A stretch of 25,745 nucleotides of DNA, from contig JALXAF010000101.1 in the NCBI GenBank assembly GCA_026992375.1, positions 1 through 25,745 of the forward strand, read 5' to 3'. Source of the DNA: Anaerolineae bacterium (GTDB taxonomy: Bacteria; Chloroflexota; Anaerolineae; J102). Positions 16,244 to 23,402 of this stretch are shown here, one piece after another. Under the pieces are notes generated by a model. That model was not told where the DNA came from, searched no databases, and was given only the letters and a program-made list of their open reading frames with translations. The position numbers and the translations under genes were made by a program. The first letter of the stretch is position 1. The number at the start of each line of letters is the position of its first letter.

Positions 16244-16308
16244 GTCATTGGTCAACTTTTTGCAAGGGCCAATGACAGAAAAGATGGACGAGACCGATGG
16301 CCGGTCTC
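16244..16308 (-). promoter_or_regulatory. rpsF leader with two hairpins, possible autoregulatory site
   Basis: In the untranslated leader, GTCATTGG (16244-16251) pairs with CCAATGAC (16269-16276), and GAGACCG (16290-16296) pairs with CGGTCTC (16302-16308). In several phyla the S6:S18 complex binds its own mRNA leader at a hairpin with a CCG box (established). The proximal hairpin carries CCC in its 5' loop half on the RNA strand, not an obvious CCG box, so autoregulation is only suggested. Confidence 0.4.
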
Positions 16309-16326
16309 TTTCGTGACAACCGAATA

Positions 16327-16356
16327 ATTATGCCACACGGGGCGCATTCATCACAA
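16327..16356 (-). promoter_or_regulatory. Probable promoter of rpsF-ssb-rpsR
   Basis: On the reverse strand TTGTGA (16351-16356), an 18-base spacer and CATAAT (16327-16332) form a sigma-70-like promoter. Transcription would start near 16320 and give a leader of about 105 bases before the S6 start codon, covering the two hairpins. Confidence 0.6.
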
Positions 16357-16437
16357 ATTCGGCCGCCGCATTTCTCCTTTCCGCTGCGAAAAAATGCGTT
16401 GCTCCGTCGCCCTGTCGAGTTCTTTCATTCGCCAAAA

Positions 16438-16466
16438 TTGCATAACCCGCCTGATTTCAGTATAAT
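16438..16466 (+). promoter_or_regulatory. Sigma-70-type promoter of tRNA-Pro
   Basis: TTGCAT at 16438-16443, a 17-base spacer and a perfect TATAAT at 16461-16466. Transcription would start a few bases before the mature tRNA at 16478. The spacing and quality match the tRNA-Thr promoter at 8415-8443. Confidence 0.85.
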
Positions 16467-16477
16467 GTCAACAGTAT

Positions 16478-16551
16478 CGGGGCGTAGCGCAGTCCGGTAG
16501 CGCGCACGGTTCGGGTCCGTGAGGTCGGAGGTTCAAGTCCTCTCGCCCCGA
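16478..16551 (+). tRNA. tRNA-Pro (anticodon CGG)
   Basis: 74-nucleotide cloverleaf. The acceptor stem is CGGGGCG with CGCCCCG, D arm GCGC/GCGC, anticodon stem CACGG/CCGTG with loop TTCGGGT (anticodon CGG at 16512-16514), and T arm GGAGG/CCTCT with TTCAAGT. Discriminator A at 16551; CCA is not encoded. It reads the CCG codon. It has its own promoter and terminator. Confidence 0.96.
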
Positions 16552-16563
16552 CACATGTATGAA

Positions 16564-16596
16564 GAAGTCGTCCCGATATGGGCGGCTTCTTTTTTT
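16564..16596 (+). terminator. Rho-independent terminator after tRNA-Pro
   Basis: GAAGTCG (16564-16570) pairs with CGGCTTC (16583-16589), extended inward by CCC/GGG around a GATAT loop, followed by seven T residues (16590-16596). It lies 12 bases after the tRNA. Confidence 0.88.
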
Positions 16597-16632
16597 GTCC
16601 ATTTCGATGGGCTTTGAGCGACTGCAGCCATC

Positions 16633-17484
16633 ATGCCAGACATCCTTCATCAGCTCTCCTATCCCAAGCACAACCATCTGGCGGACGCGCCGGCTCTGGA
16701 TGTGTGCGATCTCACCGTGCGCTACGGAGATTTTCTGGCCCTGGATGGGGTCAGCTTTCTGGTGCAGCGAGAAGAGCGCGTGGCGGTGGTCGGCCCCAAC
16801 GGCGCGGGCAAGAGCACGCTGTTCAAGGCGATCAGCGGCATCATCAAGCCCACTTCCGGAGAAATCCGCATCTTCGGCCAGCCGCCGGGCGGGCATATCT
16901 GCATCGCCTATGTGCCCCAGCGTAGCCAAATCGACTGGAGTTTTCCCGTCACCGTCGCCGATGTGGTGATGATGGGGCGCAGCGGCAAGATCGGCCTGTT
17001 TCGCTGGCCTTCCAAAAAGGATTGGGATATCGTCTACGACGCCCTGGAGCAGGTGAACATGCTCGAACTGGCCAAACGCCAGATCGGCGAGCTTTCGGGC
17101 GGACAGCAGCAACGGGTCTTTCTGGCCCGCTCGCTGGCTCAGGAAGCGGAGCTTCTGCTGTTGGATGAGCCGTTCACGGGCCTGGATGCTCCCAGCCAGC
17201 AGGCTATTCTTCGCATCCTCGACATCGTGCGCGCCCGAGGCGTCACCGCGTTGGTCTCTACGCACGATCTCGATCTGGCGGCCAGGAATTTCGACAGGAT
17301 GATGCTGTTGAATCGTCGCGTCATCGCCTATGGCCCGCCTGATCAGGTCTTCAACGCTGATACGCTCATCGAAGCCTATGGCGGCCATGTGCACACCCTT
17401 TCTTTCGAAACCGAAACGCCCGAGGAGTTGATTCTGGCCGACACCTGCTGCGAGGGCCCGGACGAACATCGCTGGAAAAAATAG
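16633..17484 (+). CDS. Metal (Mn/Zn-type) ABC transporter ATP-binding protein
   Basis: 283 residues from ATG 16633; no strong ribosome site is visible. Complete ABC ATPase: Walker A GPNGAGKST at 54-62, Q-loop Gln96, signature LSGGQ at 154-158, Walker B LLLLDEP at 174-180 and switch His211. The stretch AYVPQRSQIDWSFPVTVADV followed by VMMGR is characteristic of ATPases of manganese/zinc importers (MntB/SitB/ZnuC group). It should power uptake of a divalent metal together with a membrane permease and a binding protein, but neither is encoded on either side within this window. The C-terminus carries a Cys-Cys pair near 273. The next gene begins 21 bases downstream on the same strand, probably in one transcript. 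Confidence 0.9.
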   Translation: MPDILHQLSYPKHNHLADAPALDVCDLTVRYGDFLALDGVSFLVQREERVAVVGPNGAGKSTLFKAISGIIKPTSGEIRIFGQPPGGHICIAYVPQRSQIDWSFPVTVADVVMMGRSGKIGLFRWPSKKDWDIVYDALEQVNMLELAKRQIGELSGGQQQRVFLARSLAQEAELLLLDEPFTGLDAPSQQAILRILDIVRARGVTALVSTHDLDLAARNFDRMMLLNRRVIAYGPPDQVFNADTLIEAYGGHVHTLSFETETPEELILADTCCEGPDEHRWKK

Positions 17485-17505
17485 CCGATCATCACGACGA
17501 ACTCT

Positions 17506-18723
17506 ATGACCATTTCCGCTAACATCATCCCCCAAAATCCGGTTCTCATCATTCATTACCATGAGATAGCTCTGAAACGGGGCAATCAGAGCTATTTCGA
17601 GAGCATCCTCAAGCGCAACATCTGGCGTCGGCTGGGGCGTTTTCCCAAGGCCCGGGTGCAGCACATGCGCAATCGCTTGCTGGTGCGCGGTTTGGGCCCG
17701 GACGAGGCGCCGCAGGCCCTGGCGCTGTTGCAAAAGGTCTTCGGCATCGCTCATATCAGCATCGGGACAGAGGTGGAGGCGACCATGCCCGCCATGCAGG
17801 CCGCGGCTCAATCCCTGGTGCGTGGCCTCAGCTTCGAATCCTTTGCGGTGCGCCCCAAGCGGGCCGAGAAGCACTATCCCTTCGATTCTCAGGACATCGG
17901 CCGGGAGGTGGGTTCGGCGGTGTGGGAGGTCTCTCACGCCCGGGTGGACCTGAGTCATCCCGCTCTCGAAGTGTTCGTCGAGGTGGTGCAGGGCAAAGCT
18001 TACATCTTCGCCGCCCGCGCGCCCGGCCCCGGCGGCTTGCCCGTGCATAGCAGCGGTCGGGCCATTGTGTTGTTCAGCGCCGGTTTCGATGCGCCCGTGG
18101 CCGCATGGCGCATGATGAAACGGGGCCTCACCCTGCATCTGGTGCATTTTCATGGTCAGCCCCACACCGATGACGCCAGCGTGCGCAAGGCCCGAGAGCT
18201 GACGCATGTCCTGGCCGAATGGCACGGGCACATCCGTCTTACCCTCATCGCCTTTGCGCCCGCACAGGAGATCATCGCGGTGGAGAGCCCCGAGCGCTTT
18301 CGCACCATCCTCTATCGCCGTATGATGATGCGCGTGGCGGGACGGCTGGCGTGGAAAAATCGGGCGCGGGCGTTGATTACGGGGGAATCCTTGGGTCAGG
18401 TGGCCAGCCAGACTCTGGCCAACATGGCCGCCATCGAGGACGCGGCCTCCTTCCCCGTGCTTCGCCCCCTCATCGGCTTCGACAAGCAGGAGATTCTGGA
18501 CGAGGCCCGGCGCATCGGCACGTACGACATCAGCGCCCGACCTCACGACGAATCCTGCACTCTGTTCATGCCGCGGCGGGTGGAGACCGCGGCCAAAATC
18601 GACGAGGTGCGGGAGGCGGAATCGGGCTTGGACATCCCCTGGATGCTGGAGCAGCTCATGGCCGAGGCCCAAACCGAGGTGATTCACCCCGACTGGTGGG
18701 TGGAAGGCGTCAGCAATCGGTAA
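17506..18723 (+). CDS. thiI: ThiI-like tRNA 4-thiouridine synthase with altered PP-loop
   Basis: 405 residues from ATG 17506. N-terminal ferredoxin-like and THUMP domains (about 10-175; LALLQKVFGIAHISIGTEVE) are followed by a PP-loop ATP pyrophosphatase domain (about 180-390). LITGESLGQVASQTLANMAA and the Cys in HDESCTLFMPR match ThiI; the latter aligns with the conserved catalytic Cys. No rhodanese domain, as in many non-enterobacterial members. ThiI activates U8 of tRNA with ATP and adds sulfur, and in some bacteria supplies sulfur for thiazole synthesis. The PP-loop is unusual: SAGFDAPVAAW at 191-201, where the family normally has SGG[FI]DSPVA, so one Gly and the last Ser are both Ala, while Asp195 is kept. 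It may be a weak or repurposed enzyme. It follows the metal ABC ATPase by 21 bases. Confidence 0.85.
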   Translation: MTISANIIPQNPVLIIHYHEIALKRGNQSYFESILKRNIWRRLGRFPKARVQHMRNRLLVRGLGPDEAPQALALLQKVFGIAHISIGTEVEATMPAMQAAAQSLVRGLSFESFAVRPKRAEKHYPFDSQDIGREVGSAVWEVSHARVDLSHPALEVFVEVVQGKAYIFAARAPGPGGLPVHSSGRAIVLFSAGFDAPVAAWRMMKRGLTLHLVHFHGQPHTDDASVRKARELTHVLAEWHGHIRLTLIAFAPAQEIIAVESPERFRTILYRRMMMRVAGRLAWKNRARALITGESLGQVASQTLANMAAIEDAASFPVLRPLIGFDKQEILDEARRIGTYDISARPHDESCTLFMPRRVETAAKIDEVREAESGLDIPWMLEQLMAEAQTEVIHPDWWVEGVSNR

Positions 18724-18737
18724 GCTTGTTCCGAAAA

Positions 18738-18840
18738 TGCTCTCTCCTACGTCATTTCGAGGGAGCGCAGCGACCGAGAAATCCCCTTGCAAGCGAGGAG
18801 ATTCCTTCTCCCTGCGGTCGTCGGAATGATGTAGCAAGGG
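18738..18840. repeat. Dispersed intergenic element, copy 2
   Basis: Near-complete match to 7747-7843: CTCTCCTACG, then CATTTCGAGGGAGCGCAGCG, GAGAAATCCCC, GCAAGCGAGGAGATTCCT and CGGAATGA. It starts about 15 bases after the thiI stop. Read on the reverse strand it gives SPRLQGDFSVAALPRNDVGE. Same orientation as copy 1. Confidence 0.8.
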
Positions 18841-18885
18841 GTTTGCCCACGTTGGGCGAGGCTGCAACGGGCGTGATGCGTAATT

Positions 18886-18928
18886 CGTAATGCGTGAGGT
18901 CGTTGCGCATCGCGAATCACGCATTACG
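18886..18928. repeat. 12-bp perfect inverted repeat
   Basis: CGTAATGCGTGA at 18886-18897 and TCACGCATTACG at 18917-18928 are exact reverse complements with a 19-base loop. The flanking GCGTAATTCGTAATGCG is a degenerate tandem of the same unit. It is not followed by a T-tract. Confidence 0.75.
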
Positions 18929-18933
18929 GGATG

Positions 18934-18997
18934 GGCTGCCCGCGCCGTCTTGGCCGCGAGGCATTTTCATCGATGTCGGCGCGGGCGGGCCAGCCGT
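18934..18997. repeat. 64-base palindromic repeat, copy 1
   Basis: Begins GGCTGCCCGCGCCG and ends CGGCGCGGGCGGGCCAGCCG plus one base; the ends pair (GGCTG with CAGCC, CCCGCGCCG with CGGCGCGGG) with a five-base bulge on the 3' arm. It is repeated at 19721-19784 in the same orientation with about two differences, so the two copies bracket the NUDIX gene. Confidence 0.85.
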
Positions 18998-19017
18998 TGG
19001 GTTGCTTTGAAAATGGA

Positions 19018-19094
19018 TCTCACGCAAAGACGCCAAGACGCAAAGGAAAAAAGGAGCAGAGAATCCTTGGCGGCTTTTGCGGCTTTGCGTGAGA
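19018..19094. repeat. Nested inverted repeat of CACGCAAAGACGC type
   Basis: TCTCACGCAAAG (19018-19029) is the exact reverse complement of CTTTGCGTGAGA (19083-19094). Inside, CGCCAAG (19031-19037) pairs with CTTGGCG (19066-19072). This type of intergenic palindrome, often mistranslated as RRQDAKEK-like peptides, is seen in many genomes; it is not followed by a T-tract. Confidence 0.75.
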
Positions 19095-19098
19095 TTTC

Positions 19099-19145
19099 AC
19101 GTCATTCGAGGGAGCGCAGAGATCGAGAAATCCCCTTGCAAGCGC
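19099..19145. repeat. Dispersed intergenic element, truncated copy 3
   Basis: Matches the first half of the elements at 7747 and 18738 (CGTCATTCGAGGGAGCGCAG, GATCGAGAAATCCCCTTGCA, AGCG), then diverges abruptly at 19145. It abuts the preceding inverted repeat. Confidence 0.75.
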
Positions 19146-19227
19146 CCGATATGCCAGTTGGGTTCGTGCGGTGGTTCACTCTATGCGAGAGATCCCCTTC
19201 ACTTCAGATACATTTGGGACTGGATCT

Positions 19228-19704
19228 CTACTCACAGGCAGATTGCGATTGGAGAATCCCCAATATCACTTCGCCGTGATTTTGGAAATCTTGGGCATGT
19301 AATCCGGCTATGTCTATCCACCTGGGTTTCTCTGCATCTTCATCATTAACATCGTCGTCATCCAACAAAAGGAAAGTCCTGGGTTTGCAGATGTAATAGA
19401 AGAGTAAACCGTGGTACCCCTCATCAAGCGGATCGTAGTAGAAGAAATCCTCTTGGAAGTGAGCGAAGCATATCACGTCGATCTCAATACCTGTTTCTTC
19501 TTTCACCTCTCTTTTCAGGGCAACCTCGATCCTTTCCCCTATGTTAACGCCGCCCCCTGGTAAGTAGTACTTCCCTCCGTGACGACTTTTTATCAAGAGA
19601 GCTTTTCCATCGTCTACGATGACGGCGTAAGCAGAAGGGCGCAGGATTAGCTTTGACTTTGGAATTCGTACTTTGTTACCGTAGATGGATGTGCATTCTA
19701 TCAT
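19228..19704 (-). CDS. NUDIX hydrolase
   Basis: 158 residues. The NUDIX box is complete: GGVNIGERIEVALK then REVKEETGIEI (GX5EX7REUXEEXGU), at about 51-75. NUDIX enzymes hydrolyse nucleoside diphosphates linked to another group; the substrate here cannot be read. The region YYDPLDEGYHGLLFYYICKP and the acidic LLLDDDDVNDEDAE, then WIDIAGL, is like MutT/ADP-ribose-type relatives. The start is the first Met, without a clear ribosome site. Base composition is AT-richer than the core genes of the window, and the gene is bracketed by two copies of a 64-base palindromic repeat, consistent with an accessory gene in a repeat-rich spot. Confidence 0.88.
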   Translation of the reverse strand: MIECTSIYGNKVRIPKSKLILRPSAYAVIVDDGKALLIKSRHGGKYYLPGGGVNIGERIEVALKREVKEETGIEIDVICFAHFQEDFFYYDPLDEGYHGLLFYYICKPRTFLLLDDDDVNDEDAEKPRWIDIAGLHAQDFQNHGEVILGILQSQSACE

Positions 19705-19720
19705 AGAGAATCAAGTATTC

Positions 19721-19784
19721 GGCTGCCCGCGCCGTCTTGGCCGCGAGGCATTTTCATCGGTATCGGCGCGGGCGGGCCAGCCGT
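19721..19784. repeat. 64-base palindromic repeat, copy 2
   Basis: Same 64 bases as 18934-18997 with about two substitutions in the central loop (CATCGGTATCGG against CATCGATGTCGG). It lies upstream of the NUDIX gene, in the same orientation as copy 1. Confidence 0.85.
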
Positions 19785-19798
19785 AGGACTTCCGGGAC

Positions 19799-20290
19799 TT
19801 ATTTTGTAGCACGGCGAAATAATAACTCACCATCAGCATAGCGGATGCGAAGCTGTTCGCCTTCAATCGTGTACGTTTCGAATGTTAGCATGGCATTGGA
19901 AAAAGCATCTTCTATCTCATTAATCCCTGGCATTGAATCCGAACAGTCCACCAGGGTTGCTTTCACAAATGTAATTGTGATCCGGTTGTTTTCAATCCGA
20001 TAATGCCCGCTGACAGCGTTGCAACCGCCTCGCAGGCGTAACTCGCCTCTATCGAATGTAATGAACAAACGGGGTTGTTCGGGAATGCTGGGTGTTTTGG
20101 CCTCGCTTTCAAAGGCCGCCAATTCCCAGCGTGTGCCGTCCAGAGGATCTGGCTCGCTGGTCACCGGCGCAATGTAAGTGCGAGTCGGAGGCGTCTCGGC
20201 GCCGCTCCCGGTCGTACAACCCCCTGTCAAGCAGAGAAAACCTGTGATTATAGCGAATAACAGAAAGCCAACAAAAGTAAAGCGTTTCAT
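19799..20290 (-). CDS. META-domain (HslJ-like) putative lipoprotein
   Basis: 163 residues if started at ATG 20288-20290, which begins a signal sequence directly (MKRFTFVGFLLFAIITGF); an in-frame ATG at 20323 adds 11 residues and is less likely. A hydrophobic stretch ends at LTGGC, a loose lipobox with Cys25, followed by a Thr/Pro-rich linker, so probably a membrane-anchored lipoprotein. The META domain follows: LDGTRWELAAFE, LRGGCNAVSGHYRI and a conserved Cys after TFVKATLVDC. Such domains occur in HslJ and in stress- or surface-related proteins; no enzymatic role is established. AT-richer than neighbours. Between two NUDIX genes on the same strand, with no obvious link to them. Confidence 0.83.
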   Translation of the reverse strand: MKRFTFVGFLLFAIITGFLCLTGGCTTGSGAETPPTRTYIAPVTSEPDPLDGTRWELAAFESEAKTPSIPEQPRLFITFDRGELRLRGGCNAVSGHYRIENNRITITFVKATLVDCSDSMPGINEIEDAFSNAMLTFETYTIEGEQLRIRYADGELLFRRATK

Positions 20291-20557
20291 CTTGATTGAT
20301 AAGACGTTCAAATCAGATATCATAAGGCGTGATGACAGTCACATTGTAGACTGCGGAGGTCTCAGTGAATCACGCCAAAGCCGGCCAAATCTGAAATTGC
20401 CGAACCAAATTGTTTCGCTCGAATCAACCTGGCTAACTCTTTCGGCGGCGTTTCAGAGCGCCTTGCATATCTTGACTCCTCCTCAAAAATGCTCAGACGT
20501 TGACCGAGTGAATTCAGTTCCTAGCAAATTTCGATAGGACGAAGCCAAGGAGATATC

Positions 20558-21139
20558 CTAACCACGACCTCCGCTGCTCTCCAGAATCAAACCCGCTCCA
20601 TTTCGTTTTTCCATGATAAATTCATGCAACGTTTGCCGGGTCGCTTCAAAAGCCATCTCCGCCCATGGCAGCTCTTCCCAGGAGAAAAACCGTCCTTCGT
20701 AGCTCTCAGCATTAGTCACGATCTGTCTATTCAACGCCGTCGCCTCGAAGATCAGTTGCACCATCCCCGCATCAGGAAACGAATTTACTTTGAACACCTT
20801 CTCTATCTTTATCTCAAGGCCCGTCTCTTCCTGTGCCTCCCGTTTCAGAGCAGCGAAGGGATCTTCACCTCGTTCCACAAATCCGGCCAGCAGCGCCCAC
20901 TTGCCTTTGCCTGGCTCTTTAGCCCTTTTTAGCAGCAAAACACGTGGGCCAAACGTCACAATCGCCATCACCACCAGTTTGGGGTCCAGATAAAACACGA
21001 ATTTACAGGCATGGCAGACTAGTTGCGGCTGTCCGGGAATATCGACGTCTTCCAAAGTAAATGGCGCGCCGCAACGAGGGCAGTATTTCAAATCGGCTTT
21101 GTCGTATTGCCATTGATATGCAACGGACGTTGCTTCCAT
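20558..21139 (-). CDS. Zinc-ribbon NUDIX hydrolase (NudC-like)
   Basis: 193 residues from ATG 21137-21139. An N-terminal zinc ribbon with CPRCG (Cys20, Cys23) and CHAC (Cys42, Cys45) precedes the NUDIX fold. The NUDIX box is intact: GFVERGEDPFAALK then REAQEETGLEI at about 91-115. This pairing of zinc ribbon and NUDIX is like NudC (NADH pyrophosphatase/RNA deNADing), but the SQPWPFPxS motif that follows the box in true NudC is absent; instead VNSFPDAGMVQLIFEATA follows. A related ADP-ribose or NUDT-type role is therefore as likely. No clear ribosome binding site. About 35 bases downstream of the livF stop on the same strand, so possibly transcribed after the liv cluster. Confidence 0.88.
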   Translation of the reverse strand: MEATSVAYQWQYDKADLKYCPRCGAPFTLEDVDIPGQPQLVCHACKFVFYLDPKLVVMAIVTFGPRVLLLKRAKEPGKGKWALLAGFVERGEDPFAALKREAQEETGLEIKIEKVFKVNSFPDAGMVQLIFEATALNRQIVTNAESYEGRFFSWEELPWAEMAFEATRQTLHEFIMEKRNGAGLILESSGGRG

Positions 21140-21174
21140 TGGTCGTTTTTCTGTCGCCTCCGATTCACCTCATC

Positions 21175-21969
<795 letters not shown>

Positions 21970-21999
21970 AAGCGGTTGTTCCAGGTAGGAGAATGAGTA

Positions 22000-22057
22000 T
22001 TGGGATATTAGATATTGGATATTGGGTCAAACACCTAATACCCAACATCCAAATCTC
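22000..22057. repeat. TATTGGATATTGGG-type repeat between livF and the binding-protein gene
   Basis: A degenerate tandem of TATTGG/GATATT units (about 22000-22027) is followed by its imperfect reverse complement (CTAATACCCAACATCC, about 22039-22054), giving a hairpin-like arrangement. ATATTGGATATTGGGT near 22012-22027 is the exact reverse complement of 5530-5545. Confidence 0.6.
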
Positions 22058-22110
22058 CGCCAGGCCCCGAAGACGCCCCTCGGGACCCGGCGGGAGTGAA
22101 TGGTTGACGG

Positions 22111-23313
22111 TTATTGCACCGGAATCCGGCTTTGCATGTAGTCGGTGATGGGCGTCCACACGCCGTTTTGAACCTGGTGGATCTTGGCCTTGTCGTTGCC
22201 GCGATGATCCGTGGGAGTGAAGCCCAGCGGTGCGGTCACATCGCCCGTGCTGAAGTTCTGTATCGCCTCCAGGCTGGCCTTGATGTTCTCGCCTGACAGG
22301 TCTTTCTTCGCGTCCAGGGTGCGCTTGATGCCCTCGACCATGGTGGCCGCGGTCCACCAGCCCTGCACGTAGTGCAGCCCTTCGTCATCCAGGCTCTTGC
22401 CCTTGGATTTCAGGTATTCAGCGGGGTCTTTGGCGCCGGGCACAGAGAAATCGGAGGTGAAAGGCATCACGCCTAACGCCCCCTCGGCCGCGCCTTCGGC
22501 CAGTTTGACGAAAAGCTCGTCAGCGCACCAGTTCAGGCAGATGAACTGGGTCTGGTCGGTCATGCCCAGGCTTTTGGCGTTCTTCAACAGCAAGGCCGCG
22601 GGGCTGGACACATTCTGGATGACCACGTAGTTGGCCCCAAAGTCTTGGGCCTGGGTGAGCTGCGGGGTCAGGTCGGTTGCGCCTTTGGGCATAGCGATAT
22701 CGGTGTAGCCGATGCCATTCTCGTCCGCGAATTTCTTGCCGTCGGGCACGGGGCTCTGGCCAAAGGGACTGTCATGGTGGAAAACCACGACCTTGGGCTC
22801 GACGCCCTTCTTCTTGGCGTCCTCCAGCACCCATTTCAGGGCGATGACCATCTGGTCGGAGTAGGTGACGCCCGGCAGGAAGTTGTAGGGCGCTTCATCG
22901 ATCTTGGCCAGATTGATGGAATAGGACGCAGACATGAAGGGAATCTTGTCCTTGGCGATCTTGCCGCGCAGGGCCTCGGTGTCGCCCGTGCCCCAGCCCA
23001 AAAAGGCCACGACCTTGTCCTGATTGACGTACTGGGAGTAGAGCTGCTCGGCCTGATCCACCTTGTAGGCGTAATCCTGGCCGATGAGTTCGATCTTGCG
23101 GCCATTGACGCCGCCATTGGCATTGAGCCAATCCACATAGCCCTGTTCGCCGCGGCCATAGGGAGCGCCCACATCCGCTGTCGGGCCGGTCATGTCATAG
23201 ATGGCGCCGATCTTGATGGGGCCCTCTGCGCCGCCGCCACCGCCGCCACAGGCGACCAGCACCAGCGACAGAGCCAGTATCAAGCCGATGATGAGAAAAT
23301 ACTGCTTTTTCAC
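22111..23313 (-). CDS. Branched-chain amino acid-type ABC transporter substrate-binding lipoprotein
   Basis: 400 residues from GTG 23311-23313, chosen because GGAGG lies just upstream and a signal sequence starts there; the frame extends 28 codons further with no support. Lipoprotein signal with lipobox LVAC (Cys22), then a Gly run. The mature protein fits the type I periplasmic-binding (LivJ-like) fold: IKIGAIYDMTGPTADVGAPY, VDWLNANGGVNGRKIELIGQ, VKLAEGAAEGALGVMPF. In a Gram-positive-type envelope it would be tethered to the outside of the membrane and deliver substrate to LivHM. The ligand may be branched-chain amino acids, but such proteins also bind amides, urea and aromatic acids. It sits between the CBS-ACT gene and livF. 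Confidence 0.93.
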   Translation of the reverse strand: MKKQYFLIIGLILALSLVLVACGGGGGGAEGPIKIGAIYDMTGPTADVGAPYGRGEQGYVDWLNANGGVNGRKIELIGQDYAYKVDQAEQLYSQYVNQDKVVAFLGWGTGDTEALRGKIAKDKIPFMSASYSINLAKIDEAPYNFLPGVTYSDQMVIALKWVLEDAKKKGVEPKVVVFHHDSPFGQSPVPDGKKFADENGIGYTDIAMPKGATDLTPQLTQAQDFGANYVVIQNVSSPAALLLKNAKSLGMTDQTQFICLNWCADELFVKLAEGAAEGALGVMPFTSDFSVPGAKDPAEYLKSKGKSLDDEGLHYVQGWWTAATMVEGIKRTLDAKKDLSGENIKASLEAIQNFSTGDVTAPLGFTPTDHRGNDKAKIHQVQNGVWTPITDYMQSRIPVQ

Positions 23314-23402
23314 GACCTCCTCCTTGTAGAATGGGGTTGGGTTGGGGAAGGGGAAGATAAAAAGATGGCGCGGCGTCGGTGCGTCGCACCAGAACAACCT
23401 GA

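Larger units (their letters stand above)
18724..19227. other. Intergenic region built of adjoining repeats
   Basis: About 500 bases with no credible gene. In order it holds the dispersed element (18738-18840), a 12-bp inverted repeat (18886-18928), the first copy of a 64-base palindromic repeat (18934-18997), a CACGCAAAG-type inverted repeat (19018-19094) and a truncated dispersed element (19099-19145). ORFs over it are translations of repeats. Confidence 0.75.

Noticed and set aside
16468..18924. Reverse ORF of 818 codons covering tRNA-Pro, the ABC ATPase and thiI
   Set aside because: It crosses a tRNA and two motif-complete forward genes and ends in translated repeat sequence; it is a shadow produced by high GC.
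18890..19279. Forward ORF of 129 codons after thiI
   Set aside because: It is a translation of successive intergenic repeats, including the 64-base palindrome and the CACGCAAAG-type inverted repeat, and runs into the NUDIX gene antisense.
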